Below are positions 8,079 to 16,787 of a DNA stretch of 64,000 nt, one piece after another. Each line of letters starts with the position of its first letter. Position 1 is the first letter of the stretch. Where the stretch lies: positions 1 to 64,000 of the forward strand of contig CACJGL010000001.1 in the NCBI GenBank assembly GCA_902592965.1. Reading direction: 5' to 3'. A program made the position numbers and the translations under genes. The notes below the pieces were generated by a model, which ran no database searches, had not been told where the DNA came from, and was given only the letters and a program-made list of their open reading frames with translations. The stretch comes from an uncultured Pelagibacteraceae bacterium (GTDB lineage Bacteria; Pseudomonadota; Alphaproteobacteria; Pelagibacterales; Pelagibacteraceae).

Positions 8079-9223
8079 TTTAAGTAATTTATAATTTCTT
8101 TAATAATTCTTTTGACCTGAACCTTTTTTAAATTAGGATATATTGGTAAAGAAAGAATTTCATTATAAGCTTTTTCAGTATTTGGAAAGTTTTTGTTAGA
8201 TATTTTTAACTTCTTTTTCCAAAAAGAATGTCTATGAATGGGTACGTAATGTATGCTGGTTCCAATTTTTTTATTTATTAAATGTTTTACTAAACCATCT
8301 CTTGTCTTTTTTTTAGATTTAGTGACTTTTATAACAAATAAATGCCATGAATTTTTCTTTTCGAAATCATCTTTTTTTGGAAGTTCAATTAAGTGGTGTT
8401 TTAAATATTTGAAATAAATTTGTGCTATTTTTTTTCTTAATAAATAGTTTTTTTTCAATAATTTAAGTTGTGCTAAACCAATTGAAGCTGATAGATCGGT
8501 AAGGTTAAATTTGTAACCAGCATTTATTACATCGTATTTAGAATTTTTTTTTATTTTGATGTACCTATCGTAAGTATTTTTATTTATGCCATGTAAAGAA
8601 TTTAGTTTTATATAGTCGATAATCTTTTTATTTTTAGATAATACCAATCCACCTTCGCCAGTTGTTAAGGTTTTTGTGGCATAAAAACTAAATACAGTTG
8701 CATCTGAATAATTTTCACCAATATAATTACCTTTAAAAAGCGTTGGAAGACAATGTGCTGCGTCCTCTATAACTTTTATATTTCTTTTTTTAGCATATCT
8801 ATAGATTTTTTCTATATCGGCTGGAAGTCCAGCATAATGTACAACAATTATACATTTTGTTTTTTTTGTAATTTTTTTTTTTATACTTTCAAATGAAATA
8901 TTAAATGTGTTCGAGTCAATGTCTACAATAATTGGTTTTGCTCCACAATGATATATACTTGAAACAGTACTAGTAAATGTCAAGTCAGTAGTAATTACTT
9001 CATCATTTTTACCAATTCCTATTGATTTTAAAGCAAGAAAAAGACCTGACGTACATGAATTGACAGCTGAGCAATAAAATTTTTTTTTAAATAATTTTAA
9101 AAAATTGTTCTCAAATTTTTTAACAATTGGACCCGTAGTTAACCATCCTGAATTAAGAATATTTAGTACGTTTTTAATCTCTAATTGCGTAATATTTGCT
9201 TGGTGAAATTTAATTTCTTCCAT
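8075..9223 (-). CDS. DegT/DnrJ/EryC1 UDP-4-keto-sugar aminotransferase (PseC/PglE-like)
   Basis: A PLP-dependent aminotransferase of 382 aa. Motifs are SGWLTTGPIVKKFE (residues about 27-40), NSCTSGLFLAL (about 57), VVHYAGLPADI (about 126), VIEDAAHCLPTL (about 150) and SFYATKTLTTGEGG (about 177-190), where the Lys holds PLP. The HYAGLPAD and SFYATKxLTTGEGG style is the one I know from the PseC/LegC/PglE group, which aminate C4 of UDP-4-keto-6-deoxy-HexNAc. It overlaps by 14 bp the WbpM-type 4,6-dehydratase upstream that would make exactly this substrate, so the pair should yield a UDP-4-amino-4,6-dideoxy-HexNAc. It is the last gene of the unit that begins at 17496. Which stereochemistry results is unknown. 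Confidence 0.85.
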   Translation of the reverse strand: MEEIKFHQANITQLEIKNVLNILNSGWLTTGPIVKKFENNFLKLFKKKFYCSAVNSCTSGLFLALKSIGIGKNDEVITTDLTFTSTVSSIYHCGAKPIIVDIDSNTFNISFESIKKKITKKTKCIIVVHYAGLPADIEKIYRYAKKRNIKVIEDAAHCLPTLFKGNYIGENYSDATVFSFYATKTLTTGEGGLVLSKNKKIIDYIKLNSLHGINKNTYDRYIKIKKNSKYDVINAGYKFNLTDLSASIGLAQLKLLKKNYLLRKKIAQIYFKYLKHHLIELPKKDDFEKKNSWHLFVIKVTKSKKKTRDGLVKHLINKKIGTSIHYVPIHRHSFWKKKLKISNKNFPNTEKAYNEILSLPIYPNLKKVQVKRIIKEIINYLN

Positions 9224-10598
9224 ATTCTTTATAAAAATTCATAAGTATTTTTTTTATTTTTATATCGTTTTCATTTTTTATCTGAACTTTTAAGTCTTCA
9301 AATAATGATTTAAGTAAATTCTGGTTTTTTATTTTTGGATTTTTTGTTGAATAAATGAATTTATTTGCTGTTTTGCTCAATTTTTTATACGATAAATCTT
9401 CCTTTAATTTTTCACCTTTCCTAATTCCAATTATTTTAATTTTTACATCTTTGTTAATAATTTTTATAAATTTTTTTACCAAATCAACAATTTTCATAGG
9501 TCTTCCCATATTTAAAATAAATAATTTTTGTAATGAAGAAATCGTTAAACTTTTAAGTACTAAATAACTTGCTTCCTCAATACTCATAAAGTATCTCTCC
9601 ATTTTTTTATGAGTCAAATTAATAATATTTTTATCTTTTATTTGTTTATTTATTTTGTCAAAATAAGATCCATCGCTTGCGAATACATTCCCAAATCTAA
9701 CTATTGTGATATCTATTTTTTTTATTTTGTTAAATAGATTTTGACAAATTACTTCTCCAAATCCTTTTGTGTATCCCAAAATCCCTAAAGGTTTAACAGC
9801 TTTATCTGTTGATATATAAACAAATTTTATTTTATTTTTAGATATCCTGGCTGCCTCTAACATTGAAAAAGTACCGAGTATATTATTTTTAGCAGCCTGG
9901 ACTACATTATCCTCCAATAAATCAACGTGTTTATAAGCTGCTGCATGAAATATAATATCAATATTATATTTTAGAATAATTTTTTTTATTGAATTAGTAT
10001 CAAGAATATTTCCAATTAAATATTTAATGTTTCTTTTTTTTTTTATTTTCTCTGAATTTATTAATCTACTTAGAGAATTTTCTGATAAATCTAAAAATAT
10101 TAAATTAGATGTATTGAATTTACTTAATTGTCTAGATAATTCTGACCCTATTGATCCCGCAGCACCAGTAACTAAAACATTTTTTTTTGTCAAATATTTT
10201 ATTTTTTCATAGTCTATTTCTAAATTTTTCCTGTTAATAATATCTGAAAAAGTAATTTTCGATAAGTCAGATATTTCAATTTTGTCGTTTATAAGCTCTT
10301 TGTTTGTGGGCAAAGTAGTAATTGTATCTGTTATAAAATTTAATTTTTTAAATAGTTGCTTCCTTTTAATTAGTGATAATGACGGGATAGCTATAATCAA
10401 ATTTAAAGAGCTATTTTCTTCACTCATTAAAACTAAATCTTTGTAAGAAATCACCTTTATCCTCAAAAATTTTTTTCCAACTTTATTCAAGTCATCATCA
10501 ACAAAAAAATCAATTTTTTGATTTGATTTAAGTTTTTTTGCAAGTCTAATCCCTGCATTTCCTGCACCATATATAATAGTATTTATTTTATTTTTCAT
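9210..10598 (-). CDS. WbpM/CapD-type UDP-HexNAc 4,6-dehydratase lacking the membrane domain
   Basis: An SDR-superfamily nucleotide-sugar dehydratase of 462 aa. Residues about 1-120 form the CoA-binding-like domain (IIYGAGNAGIRLAKKL, then FVDDDLNKVGK). The catalytic SDR domain starts at VLVTGAAGSIGSELSRQL (about 140-157), followed by HAAAYKHVDLLEDN (about 219), YISTDKAVKPLGILGYTK (about 259-276) and RFGNVFASDGSYFDKI. Full WbpM/CapD proteins are 600 aa or more with four N-terminal transmembrane helices; these are absent here, so the enzyme should be soluble, between the FlaA1/PseB and WbpM forms. It is 14 bp overlapped with the aminotransferase that would use its product. Confidence 0.87.
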   Translation of the reverse strand: MKNKINTIIYGAGNAGIRLAKKLKSNQKIDFFVDDDLNKVGKKFLRIKVISYKDLVLMSEENSSLNLIIAIPSLSLIKRKQLFKKLNFITDTITTLPTNKELINDKIEISDLSKITFSDIINRKNLEIDYEKIKYLTKKNVLVTGAAGSIGSELSRQLSKFNTSNLIFLDLSENSLSRLINSEKIKKKRNIKYLIGNILDTNSIKKIILKYNIDIIFHAAAYKHVDLLEDNVVQAAKNNILGTFSMLEAARISKNKIKFVYISTDKAVKPLGILGYTKGFGEVICQNLFNKIKKIDITIVRFGNVFASDGSYFDKINKQIKDKNIINLTHKKMERYFMSIEEASYLVLKSLTISSLQKLFILNMGRPMKIVDLVKKFIKIINKDVKIKIIGIRKGEKLKEDLSYKKLSKTANKFIYSTKNPKIKNQNLLKSLFEDLKVQIKNENDIKIKKILMNFYKEYGRN

Positions 10599-11499
10599 TT
10601 TTATAGTATCTTATAGTATTCATAATACCTTTTTTAAATTCTATTTTAGGCTGCCAATTTAAAATTTTTTTTGCCTTATATATTTTTGGATAAGAAACTA
10701 AATTTTCGTCATTTCTTAATTTCTTTAGACCATATAATGGTTTGCCCTTACCTATAAAAGTTATAATCTTATTAATAACATATTTTATTGAATATGGTTT
10801 TCCATAACCAATATTAATTATTTCACCTACTTTTTTTGATTTGAAAGATTTTATTATTCCATCAACTAAATCATCAATATATAAAAAATCTCTTTTTTGT
10901 TTGCCCTCAGTGCATGCAAATTTTTGATTATTGAGAGAAGCCTTTATAATAATAGGTATAATGCGGTTAAAATCTTGGCCGGGCCCATAAACTAAATATG
11001 GTCTTAAAACTATAAATGGGAATTTATTTTTTTTTAATTTTTTAAATAAGTACTTTGTTGTTAGAAGTTTAGAATTTGAATAGCTTGAAAGTAACCTTAA
11101 GTCTAAATTTATATTTTTTTCATCGTTGGGATTTTTGGATCTTCCATATTCTAATGAACTTCCAATTTGAATAAATCGGTTTATTGGTTTTTTTAAGAAA
11201 AAATCAATTAAATACTTTGCTCCCAAATAATGAGTATTATAAGTTAAAATTTTTTTTGAATGATCAACATATCCACTAAGATTTACTACATAATCAAAAT
11301 CTAAATTTTTTAATTTTTTAAAAATATTTTTTTTTTTTGTAATATCGCAAATATAATAATTTACTTTTTTTATTTTTTTTTGGGGAGAGGGGTATTTGGT
11401 TGAAAGACTACTGACTTTGTAATTAAGTTTTACTGTTTTCTTGGCCAAATTATATCCAATAAATCCTGTACCTCCCACTATTAATAATTTTTTTTTCAA
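10588..11499 (-). CDS. NAD-dependent epimerase/dehydratase, probable CDP-4-keto-6-deoxyglucose reductase
   Basis: An extended SDR of 303 aa. LLIVGGTGFIGYNLAKK (residues about 5-21) is the NAD(P) site, IGSSLEYGRSKNPNDE (about 112-127) is the catalytic Ser region, SYSNSKLLTTKYL (about 139) holds YxxxK, and RPYLVYGPGQDFNRI follows. It is the next gene after the RfbF-RfbG pair (2-bp gap), where Salmonella and Yersinia have RfbJ (CDP-abequose or CDP-paratose synthase). That position suggests reduction of CDP-4-keto-6-deoxyhexose. No RfbH dehydratase or its reductase was found here, so a 3,6-dideoxy sugar is not supported and a CDP-6-deoxyhexose is more likely. The family is secure; the reaction is inferred. 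Confidence 0.75.
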   Translation of the reverse strand: MKKKLLIVGGTGFIGYNLAKKTVKLNYKVSSLSTKYPSPQKKIKKVNYYICDITKKKNIFKKLKNLDFDYVVNLSGYVDHSKKILTYNTHYLGAKYLIDFFLKKPINRFIQIGSSLEYGRSKNPNDEKNINLDLRLLSSYSNSKLLTTKYLFKKLKKNKFPFIVLRPYLVYGPGQDFNRIIPIIIKASLNNQKFACTEGKQKRDFLYIDDLVDGIIKSFKSKKVGEIINIGYGKPYSIKYVINKIITFIGKGKPLYGLKKLRNDENLVSYPKIYKAKKILNWQPKIEFKKGIMNTIRYYKNEK

Positions 11500-11501
11500 T
11501 T

Positions 11502-12185
11502 CTATTTTAATTTTTTATATACATTTTTGATTAATTCTATATCTCTTTTAGTGTCTAAGCATTGCCAGATACCAAAATGTCTGTAGGCTACTAACTGATT
11601 TTTTTTTGTAGCTTTTTCTAATGGTTCCTTCTCTAAAAATGTTCCATCTCCCTTTATTAAATCTAGAAATTTAGGCTCAACTACAAAAAAACCACCATTA
11701 ATCCAACCTTCGTCTATTTGGGATTTTTCTTTAAAATATTTTACGTAATTACCTTTTATTTTAATTGCTCCAAATCTTGCAGGTGGTCTTACTGCAGTCA
11801 ATGTAATCAATTTTTTTTTTTTGTTATGAAAATTAACTAAAGCGTTAATATCAACATTTGATAAACCATCTCCATAAGTTAATAAAAAAGTGTTATCTTT
11901 TAAATATTTTTTAAGCCTTCTTATTCTACCTCCTGTCATGGTAGTTAAACCAGTATCTATTAGATTTATTTTCCAAGGATATTTATTATTTTTAAAATAT
12001 TGTTTTATTATTCCACCTTTGTAGCCTAAAGCTATATAAAAATCATCAAAGCCAAACTTATAATAATGTTTCATAATATGAACAAGAATTGGTTTGCCTT
12101 TTATTTTAATCATTGGCTTTGGAATAGATTTTGTATACTCAGAAATTCTAGTACCAAATCCACCCGCTAATATAACTACTTTCAT
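11502..12185 (-). CDS. rfbF: Glucose-1-phosphate cytidylyltransferase
   Basis: A sugar nucleotidyltransferase of 227 aa that makes CDP-glucose from CTP and glucose 1-phosphate. The N-terminus MKVVILAGGFGTRISEYTKS is the pyrophosphorylase signature with GGxGTR, followed by IPKPMIKIKGKPILVHIM (the catalytic Lys in PKPM). FLLTYGDGLSNVDINAL (residues about 124-140) is the metal-binding Asp motif, and INGGFFVVEPK (about 162) and FGIWQCLDTKRD (about 204) are RfbF-type. It is slightly shorter than enteric RfbF (about 257 aa) with no missing motif. The start overlaps the RfbG stop by four bases, so the first two steps of the CDP-sugar branch are coupled. Confidence 0.92.
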   Translation of the reverse strand: MKVVILAGGFGTRISEYTKSIPKPMIKIKGKPILVHIMKHYYKFGFDDFYIALGYKGGIIKQYFKNNKYPWKINLIDTGLTTMTGGRIRRLKKYLKDNTFLLTYGDGLSNVDINALVNFHNKKKKLITLTAVRPPARFGAIKIKGNYVKYFKEKSQIDEGWINGGFFVVEPKFLDLIKGDGTFLEKEPLEKATKKNQLVAYRHFGIWQCLDTKRDIELIKNVYKKLK

Positions 12186-13273
12186 AAATTTTTAATTCTT
12201 TTTTTTAAACAGTTTTCATAAAATTGAATTTGAGCTAGAGATATTTTTTTTATTATATTTTTATTCCTGTAATAATTCATGTACCAAACAGCTACTAAAC
12301 TTGAAGTTTCATCAAAGTTTAAAACTGATCTCCATTTTGTTAATTTACCAACTTTATTTGAATTAAGCTTAAGAAGTTTAGACTCAAAAAATGATTTTTT
12401 TGTTTTTTTTATCTTTATTTTGCTGCTCGCATTCCAAAAAAAGCTTAATTTATTTATTAATTCTATTACTTTATAATTATTTTTGTTTGAAGGGCCAAAG
12501 TTAAATGCCTGGCCATGAAGTCTTTTATTTATATTAAGTTTCGCTGCTAAAATTAAATATCCACCAACTGCTTCTAGTACGTGCTGCCAGGGTCTTGTTG
12601 AACTTGGATTTCGAATAATAGCATGTTTATTTTCTGACCACGACTTTACACAGTCAGGAACTATTCTGTCTTGTGACCAATCTCCACCTCCAATTACGTT
12701 TCCAGCTCTTGCGATACTTAGATAAATTTTAGATTTTGCTTTATTAAAATAAGAGTGGATATAGGAATTAATTATATTTTCAGCTGCAGCTTTTGATCCT
12801 GAATAAGGATCTTTTCCACCTAATATATCATTTTCTTTATAACCTTTTGTTGTTTCAATATTTTTATAAACTTTATCGCTAGTAATTATAACGACAACAC
12901 ATTTTTTTTTAACTTGTTTAAGCGATTCAAGAATATTTAAAGTTCCAACAGAGTTTGTATTGAATGTTTCTATTGGATTATCATAAGATTTTGAAACTAA
13001 TGATTGGGCAGCTAAATGAAATACAAAAGATGGTTGGTAAGACTTAAATATTTTACTTATTTCATCATAATTATTTATGTTTATCATTTTATGTCTAATT
13101 TTTTTTTTTAATTTTATGGATTCAAAATGAGATGGTTTAGTTGGTATATTTTTTGATATTCCTAAAACATTGGCTCCTAATTTAGTAAGCCACAATGTTA
13201 ACCAGGAACCTTTAAAACCAGTATGACCTGTTACAATTACTTTTTTATTCTTAAATGTTTTTTCAAGATTCAT
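12182..13273 (-). CDS. rfbG: CDP-glucose 4,6-dehydratase
   Basis: An extended SDR of 363 aa that converts CDP-glucose to CDP-4-keto-6-deoxyglucose. VIVTGHTGFKGSWLTLWL (residues about 12-29) is the CDP-glucose dehydratase form of the NAD site. FHLAAQSLVSKSYDNPIE (about 85-102), VIITSDKVYKN (about 127, with the SDK active-site motif) and GGKDPYSGSKAAAEN (about 147, YxxxK) follow, then RAGNVIGGGDWSQDRIVPD (about 187), which is diagnostic of RfbG. It lies between GmhA and RfbF on the minus strand with a four-base overlap to RfbF. Length and motifs are standard. Confidence 0.93.
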   Translation of the reverse strand: MNLEKTFKNKKVIVTGHTGFKGSWLTLWLTKLGANVLGISKNIPTKPSHFESIKLKKKIRHKMININNYDEISKIFKSYQPSFVFHLAAQSLVSKSYDNPIETFNTNSVGTLNILESLKQVKKKCVVVIITSDKVYKNIETTKGYKENDILGGKDPYSGSKAAAENIINSYIHSYFNKAKSKIYLSIARAGNVIGGGDWSQDRIVPDCVKSWSENKHAIIRNPSSTRPWQHVLEAVGGYLILAAKLNINKRLHGQAFNFGPSNKNNYKVIELINKLSFFWNASSKIKIKKTKKSFFESKLLKLNSNKVGKLTKWRSVLNFDETSSLVAVWYMNYYRNKNIIKKISLAQIQFYENCLKKRIKNL

Positions 13274-13287
13274 ATTAAATATTCAAC

Positions 13288-13911
13288 TTATTTTAATATT
13301 TTTTGAAACCAATGGGCAAAAATATGATTTATTATTAAATGAATGTCTTCAACTGGACCATATTCATCTTTATCAGATATTATATGTATAGATACATCCG
13401 ATAATTTTTTAATCTTTCCACCATCAAAGCCTACTATACTTAGAATTTTACTTTTTTTATTTATTAACCACTTGGCTGCTTTTACTAAATTTTCGGAGTT
13501 TCCTGAGGCAGATAAAATTAAAGCGATATCTCCTTTCTTAAAATGAATTTTCAGCTGATTTAAAAAAGTATTTTCATAACCAACATCATTCGCAATTGCA
13601 GTTAATACCGACGTATTATCATTTAAGCAAAAAAATTTAAATGTTTTTTTTGTACCAGTTTTTTTTATTATATCAAAACCTAAATCATTTGCCATAGTCG
13701 TAGCTGTAGATGCTGATCCACCGTTGCCAAAAATAAAAATTGTTCCACCTTTAAGCCTTGTTTGATTTAATATTTTTTCAAATTGCTGTAATTTTTTATG
13801 ATCAATCTTGTCAAATATGTAGCTAAGTCTATTAAAATAATTTTTTGCAAATTCGTTAATATTTTTTGATTTTTTGCTCAAAGCTTTAATATTTTTTATT
13901 TTTAATTTCAT
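13288..13911 (-). CDS. gmhA: SIS-domain sedoheptulose-7-phosphate isomerase-like protein
   Basis: A phosphosugar isomerase of 207 aa, expected to convert sedoheptulose 7-phosphate to a heptose 7-phosphate. IFIFGNGGSASTATTMANDLG (residues about 58-78) is the GmhA form of the SIS phosphate-binding loop. ANDVGYENTFLNQL (about 107), LILSASGNSENLVKAAKWL (about 131) and GPVEDIHLIINHIFAHWF (about 186-203, with the catalytic Glu and His) follow. It heads the CDP-glucose branch (14 bp before RfbG). A HAD phosphatase and a kinase/nucleotidyltransferase that could complete an activated-heptose route lie 30 kb away at 43496-45562. The role in heptose synthesis is likely, not proven. Confidence 0.83.
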   Translation of the reverse strand: MKLKIKNIKALSKKSKNINEFAKNYFNRLSYIFDKIDHKKLQQFEKILNQTRLKGGTIFIFGNGGSASTATTMANDLGFDIIKKTGTKKTFKFFCLNDNTSVLTAIANDVGYENTFLNQLKIHFKKGDIALILSASGNSENLVKAAKWLINKKSKILSIVGFDGGKIKKLSDVSIHIISDKDEYGPVEDIHLIINHIFAHWFQKILK

Positions 13912-14011
13912 TTTTTATTATATTTATAGCAATTAAAGCACCATATAAATGGGCAATATTAGTTAACTTTTAACTTTAATAATATTATCAAATTCACCTA
14001 ATTCATTTAAA
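13912..14011. other. 100-bp intergenic gap with coding-like minus-strand text
   Basis: The gap between the FkbM gene and gmhA is the largest inside the 17496-8075 unit. Read on the minus strand it gives a short peptide-like string in one frame, ending in a stop (GNGNLNELGEFDNIIKVKS), then after a frame change another open run (LTNIAHLYGALIAINIIKN) reaching into the gmhA start. No ATG precedes either piece. It may be the remnant of a gene C-terminus displaced by the FkbM insertion, or chance in AT-rich DNA. No terminator or promoter was recognised. Confidence 0.25.
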
Positions 14012-14887
14012 TTACCGTTGCCTTATAAATATATAGTTAAAAACTTTACTAAAAGTATTATTACTATCGAAATCAAACAAACTTTCATTATTTTTTTTTT
14101 TTAAAATTTTAAATCCATTTTTTTTCATTATGCTTAAAACTGCCTCATATTGTTGTTCAAAATTTTCATTTACCTCTATCAGTAAACTTTTAATTTTATT
14201 ATTAGATAAAAATTTATCTCCACCTTTCAATATTATGTGCTCAATTCCATCTACGTCTATTTTAATATAATCAGGTATTTCAAGAATATTATTTTCTATT
14301 AAATTATTTATAGAAGTTCCCAATATTTTATATTTCATTTCGGTTTCAAAACTTTTACCCTCGTAATTATAATTTTCACCGAAAGAATTAAGAGCTCCAC
14401 CCTCGAAAAATCTTCCTTCATGCATAGTTAAAATTTTGTTTTCTTTATCTGTTAATGCGATTGGCATTATTAATATTTTATCTTGTAAATTATTTATAGA
14501 AACATTTCTGCTTAGAACTCTTAAATTAGATGTCGAAGGCTCAAAGGCAATAGTTATTGAATTTGCATTTTTAAGTGCATTATATATTGAATACAAACCT
14601 ACATTAGAACCTATGTCCCAAAATATTATCTTATCATTTTTAACAAAACTATCGATCCATTCTAAAGTCTCAGGTTCTTTTTTGTAAAAAGTATTAATTC
14701 GCCAATTAACAAGGCTATTTGGTACAAAAAAATTTACTTTTTTATTTAAAATATTAAGTGATTTATAAGAGTCTTCATGAATAAAATCTTTTAGCCAAAT
14801 TAAAAAATTTTTCTTAAATATAAAAAAAATAATTCTATCTAAAATAAAAATTATTTTGTAAATAAAATAACTAAATTTTTTTAACAT
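14012..14887 (-). CDS. FkbM-family methyltransferase
   Basis: A class I SAM-dependent methyltransferase of 291 aa, likely O-methylating a sugar hydroxyl. The first 30 residues are hydrophobic and aromatic and could associate with the membrane. IIFWDIGSNVGLYSIYNAL (residues about 87-105) is motif I, AFEPSTSNLRVLSRNVSINN (about 114-133) is the acidic motif II typical of FkbM, and PDYIKIDVDGIEHIILKGG (about 206-224) is the DVDGxE motif that defines the family. It sits between an SDR upstream and gmhA downstream with 56-bp and 100-bp gaps, unusually loose for this region, which hints at a separate insertion. The substrate cannot be deduced. Confidence 0.87.
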   Translation of the reverse strand: MLKKFSYFIYKIIFILDRIIFFIFKKNFLIWLKDFIHEDSYKSLNILNKKVNFFVPNSLVNWRINTFYKKEPETLEWIDSFVKNDKIIFWDIGSNVGLYSIYNALKNANSITIAFEPSTSNLRVLSRNVSINNLQDKILIMPIALTDKENKILTMHEGRFFEGGALNSFGENYNYEGKSFETEMKYKILGTSINNLIENNILEIPDYIKIDVDGIEHIILKGGDKFLSNNKIKSLLIEVNENFEQQYEAVLSIMKKNGFKILKKKNNESLFDFDSNNTFSKVFNYIFIRQR

Positions 14888-14943
14888 CGATATAATTCTT
14901 ATTTATTTTTAAATTTGATTAAATTTTTTATTCATTTTTAATA

Positions 14944-15648
14944 TCACTCACCACCAGAAATATTTATAGTTTCAGATGATATATAAGAATTTTCGTTAAT
15001 CAAAAACATTAAAAGTTTTGTAATTTCTTTAGAATTACTCATTCTTTTAGCGGGTATCAATTGAATTCTTTTTGACATTCTTTTTTTAGGAATTTTTTTA
15101 TGTATCTTAGTATTAACTAAACCTATTTTAACGTTGTTTATTAAAATATTTTTATTTGATATTTTTCTTAACTCTTTTGGTATAAAGTCTGAACAGTGTT
15201 TTGAAAGAGAATAATTGTAAGTATTATCACCTCCACCAAATTTTGTTCCGATACTTGAACAATTAATAATTCTTCCAAATTTTTTTTTTTTCATATGATT
15301 AATAGAATTTTTTATAATAAAAAGTGGCGCTAAAAAATTAGCATTCAGAGATTTTAATAAATTATTATAATTTGATTTATAGTAAGACTTATTATCTATG
15401 TATCCAATTAAGTTTATAATTATATCAAAATTTTTGAAAATTTTTAAACTTTCGCTGAAATTTTTACCATCCAACAATGCAAAATTTTTTTTAATCAGTG
15501 TAATTTGTTTATTAGATATTTTTGGCTTGTTTTTATTATAATGTAAAAAAAGGCAATTTTTTTTTAAATCTAAATTTTTTATTAATTCTTTAGATATATC
15601 CGAGCTACCACCTAAAATTAAAATTTTTTTTTTTAGACTACTGTACAT
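14944..15648 (-). CDS. Short-chain dehydrogenase/reductase
   Basis: A classical SDR of 234 aa. ILILGGSSDISKELIKNL (residues about 9-26) is the nucleotide site with GGSSDI in place of GxxxGxG. FDIIINLIGYIDNKS (about 74) stands where the NNAG motif is usual. RIINCSSIGTKFGGGDN (about 125) contains the catalytic Ser, and YNYSLSKHCSDF (about 143) holds Tyr and Lys in the YxxxK spacing. The C-terminus SSETINISGGE is the normal SDR ending. It overlaps the radical SAM gene by 16 bp, and the two may act on one substrate. It probably reduces or oxidises a sugar or sugar acid; the substrate is unknown. Confidence 0.85.
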   Translation of the reverse strand: MYSSLKKKILILGGSSDISKELIKNLDLKKNCLFLHYNKNKPKISNKQITLIKKNFALLDGKNFSESLKIFKNFDIIINLIGYIDNKSYYKSNYNNLLKSLNANFLAPLFIIKNSINHMKKKKFGRIINCSSIGTKFGGGDNTYNYSLSKHCSDFIPKELRKISNKNILINNVKIGLVNTKIHKKIPKKRMSKRIQLIPAKRMSNSKEITKLLMFLINENSYISSETINISGGE

Positions 15649-16787
15649 GATCTACATGGTTTAATATTTTTTCTCATATTTTTGACATGCTCATCTCTCA
15701 ATTGATTATAAGCATTAGATCTCCAAAGTTCTGTTAAATTATCGTTAAATTTTCCAACTGTAAGGTATGATTTATAATCTACATCGCAAGGATTAACCTT
15801 GTTATCCCACCAAATAAACATTCTTCTCCATAAATCGGAACATGGTTCTGATATATTTTTCTCTGGAGAAATGTATGAATTTTCCCATGGATTATATTTT
15901 ACAAACACTATTTGATCCACAAAGTTATTCCAAAAACTTAACATTTTATCAAAGTCTTGACTTTTTGAAAAATTTACACCTGATACTCTTGTAATTATTT
16001 TTGAATGTTTGTACTGTTTTTCTTTAATATTATTGAATAACTCTAAATTTTTTACTATTTTATCTAAATTTCCATTCACTCTAATTTTTGCATATTCATT
16101 TTTTTCTGCAGCATCTGCAGATATAACTAATGTACCAACTGAATCAGATAATATTGCATGACAAATTTTTTCGTTTAACAACGAGGCATTTGTATTAAGT
16201 TTTAAATTTAAAAATTTACCAGATGTATAATTAAGCATTTCAGAAAAATTTTTTGCAACTAATGGTTCACCTCTAGATGCTAGTGTTATAAATTGAATAT
16301 TTTTATGTGCTTGATCAATTATAGTTTTAAAATTTTCCAATGTCATAGTCCCCATAAATCCACTTTTTTTATTTGTAAAAGACTTATCTGTTTCAAAACA
16401 AAAAACGCATCTGAAATTACAAACTGACGAGGGTTCAATTTGTAAACATGGTGGAAAATCATCTATCTCTTTAGATAATGGAAAAATTTCATATCTATAT
16501 CTATGAAAAATGTATTCTAAATATTGACTATCATCTAATCTTTCAAGTTCTGCGAGAGAATTATCTTTAAATGAAAATTTATATTCTTTTTTATCATTAT
16601 CTAAAAGATCATTAACAGCTTTTTTAATTATTTTTTTTTTATAATTTGATACTTCGGTTGAATTAGATAAATTTTCGCTGATTCTTTTGATTTTTAAAAT
16701 TATTTTATTTTTTTCAATATCACCAAAAGATTTAAAATTCTCAAAGCTTTGGGATTTTACAAATTTATCTACTATTTTTTTTTCCAT
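15633..16787 (-). CDS. Radical SAM protein with C-terminal SPASM-like cysteines
   Basis: A radical SAM enzyme of 384 aa. EPSSVCNFRCVFCFETDKSF (residues about 116-135) has the CxxxCxxC cluster that binds the SAM 4Fe-4S centre. ITLASRGEPLVAKNF is the GGE-like SAM motif, and LKLNTNASLLNEK is the next strand. The C-terminal part carries further Cys residues (SEPCSDLWRRM, KVNPCDVDYKS, then IKPCRSC at the extreme end), an arrangement typical of SPASM/twitch domains that bind an extra cluster. Its start overlaps a CMP-sugar synthetase gene by 23 bp, and its end overlaps an SDR. A sugar dehydratase, epimerase or C-C bond role is possible; nothing in the sequence decides. Confidence 0.85.
   Translation of the reverse strand: MEKKIVDKFVKSQSFENFKSFGDIEKNKIILKIKRISENLSNSTEVSNYKKKIIKKAVNDLLDNDKKEYKFSFKDNSLAELERLDDSQYLEYIFHRYRYEIFPLSKEIDDFPPCLQIEPSSVCNFRCVFCFETDKSFTNKKSGFMGTMTLENFKTIIDQAHKNIQFITLASRGEPLVAKNFSEMLNYTSGKFLNLKLNTNASLLNEKICHAILSDSVGTLVISADAAEKNEYAKIRVNGNLDKIVKNLELFNNIKEKQYKHSKIITRVSGVNFSKSQDFDKMLSFWNNFVDQIVFVKYNPWENSYISPEKNISEPCSDLWRRMFIWWDNKVNPCDVDYKSYLTVGKFNDNLTELWRSNAYNQLRDEHVKNMRKNIKPCRSCTVV

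Noticed and set aside
13912-14011. A decayed gene between FkbM and gmhA
   Set aside because: Short coding-like strings in two frames without a start or recognisable family are too weak to call as a gene; kept only as a low-confidence note.
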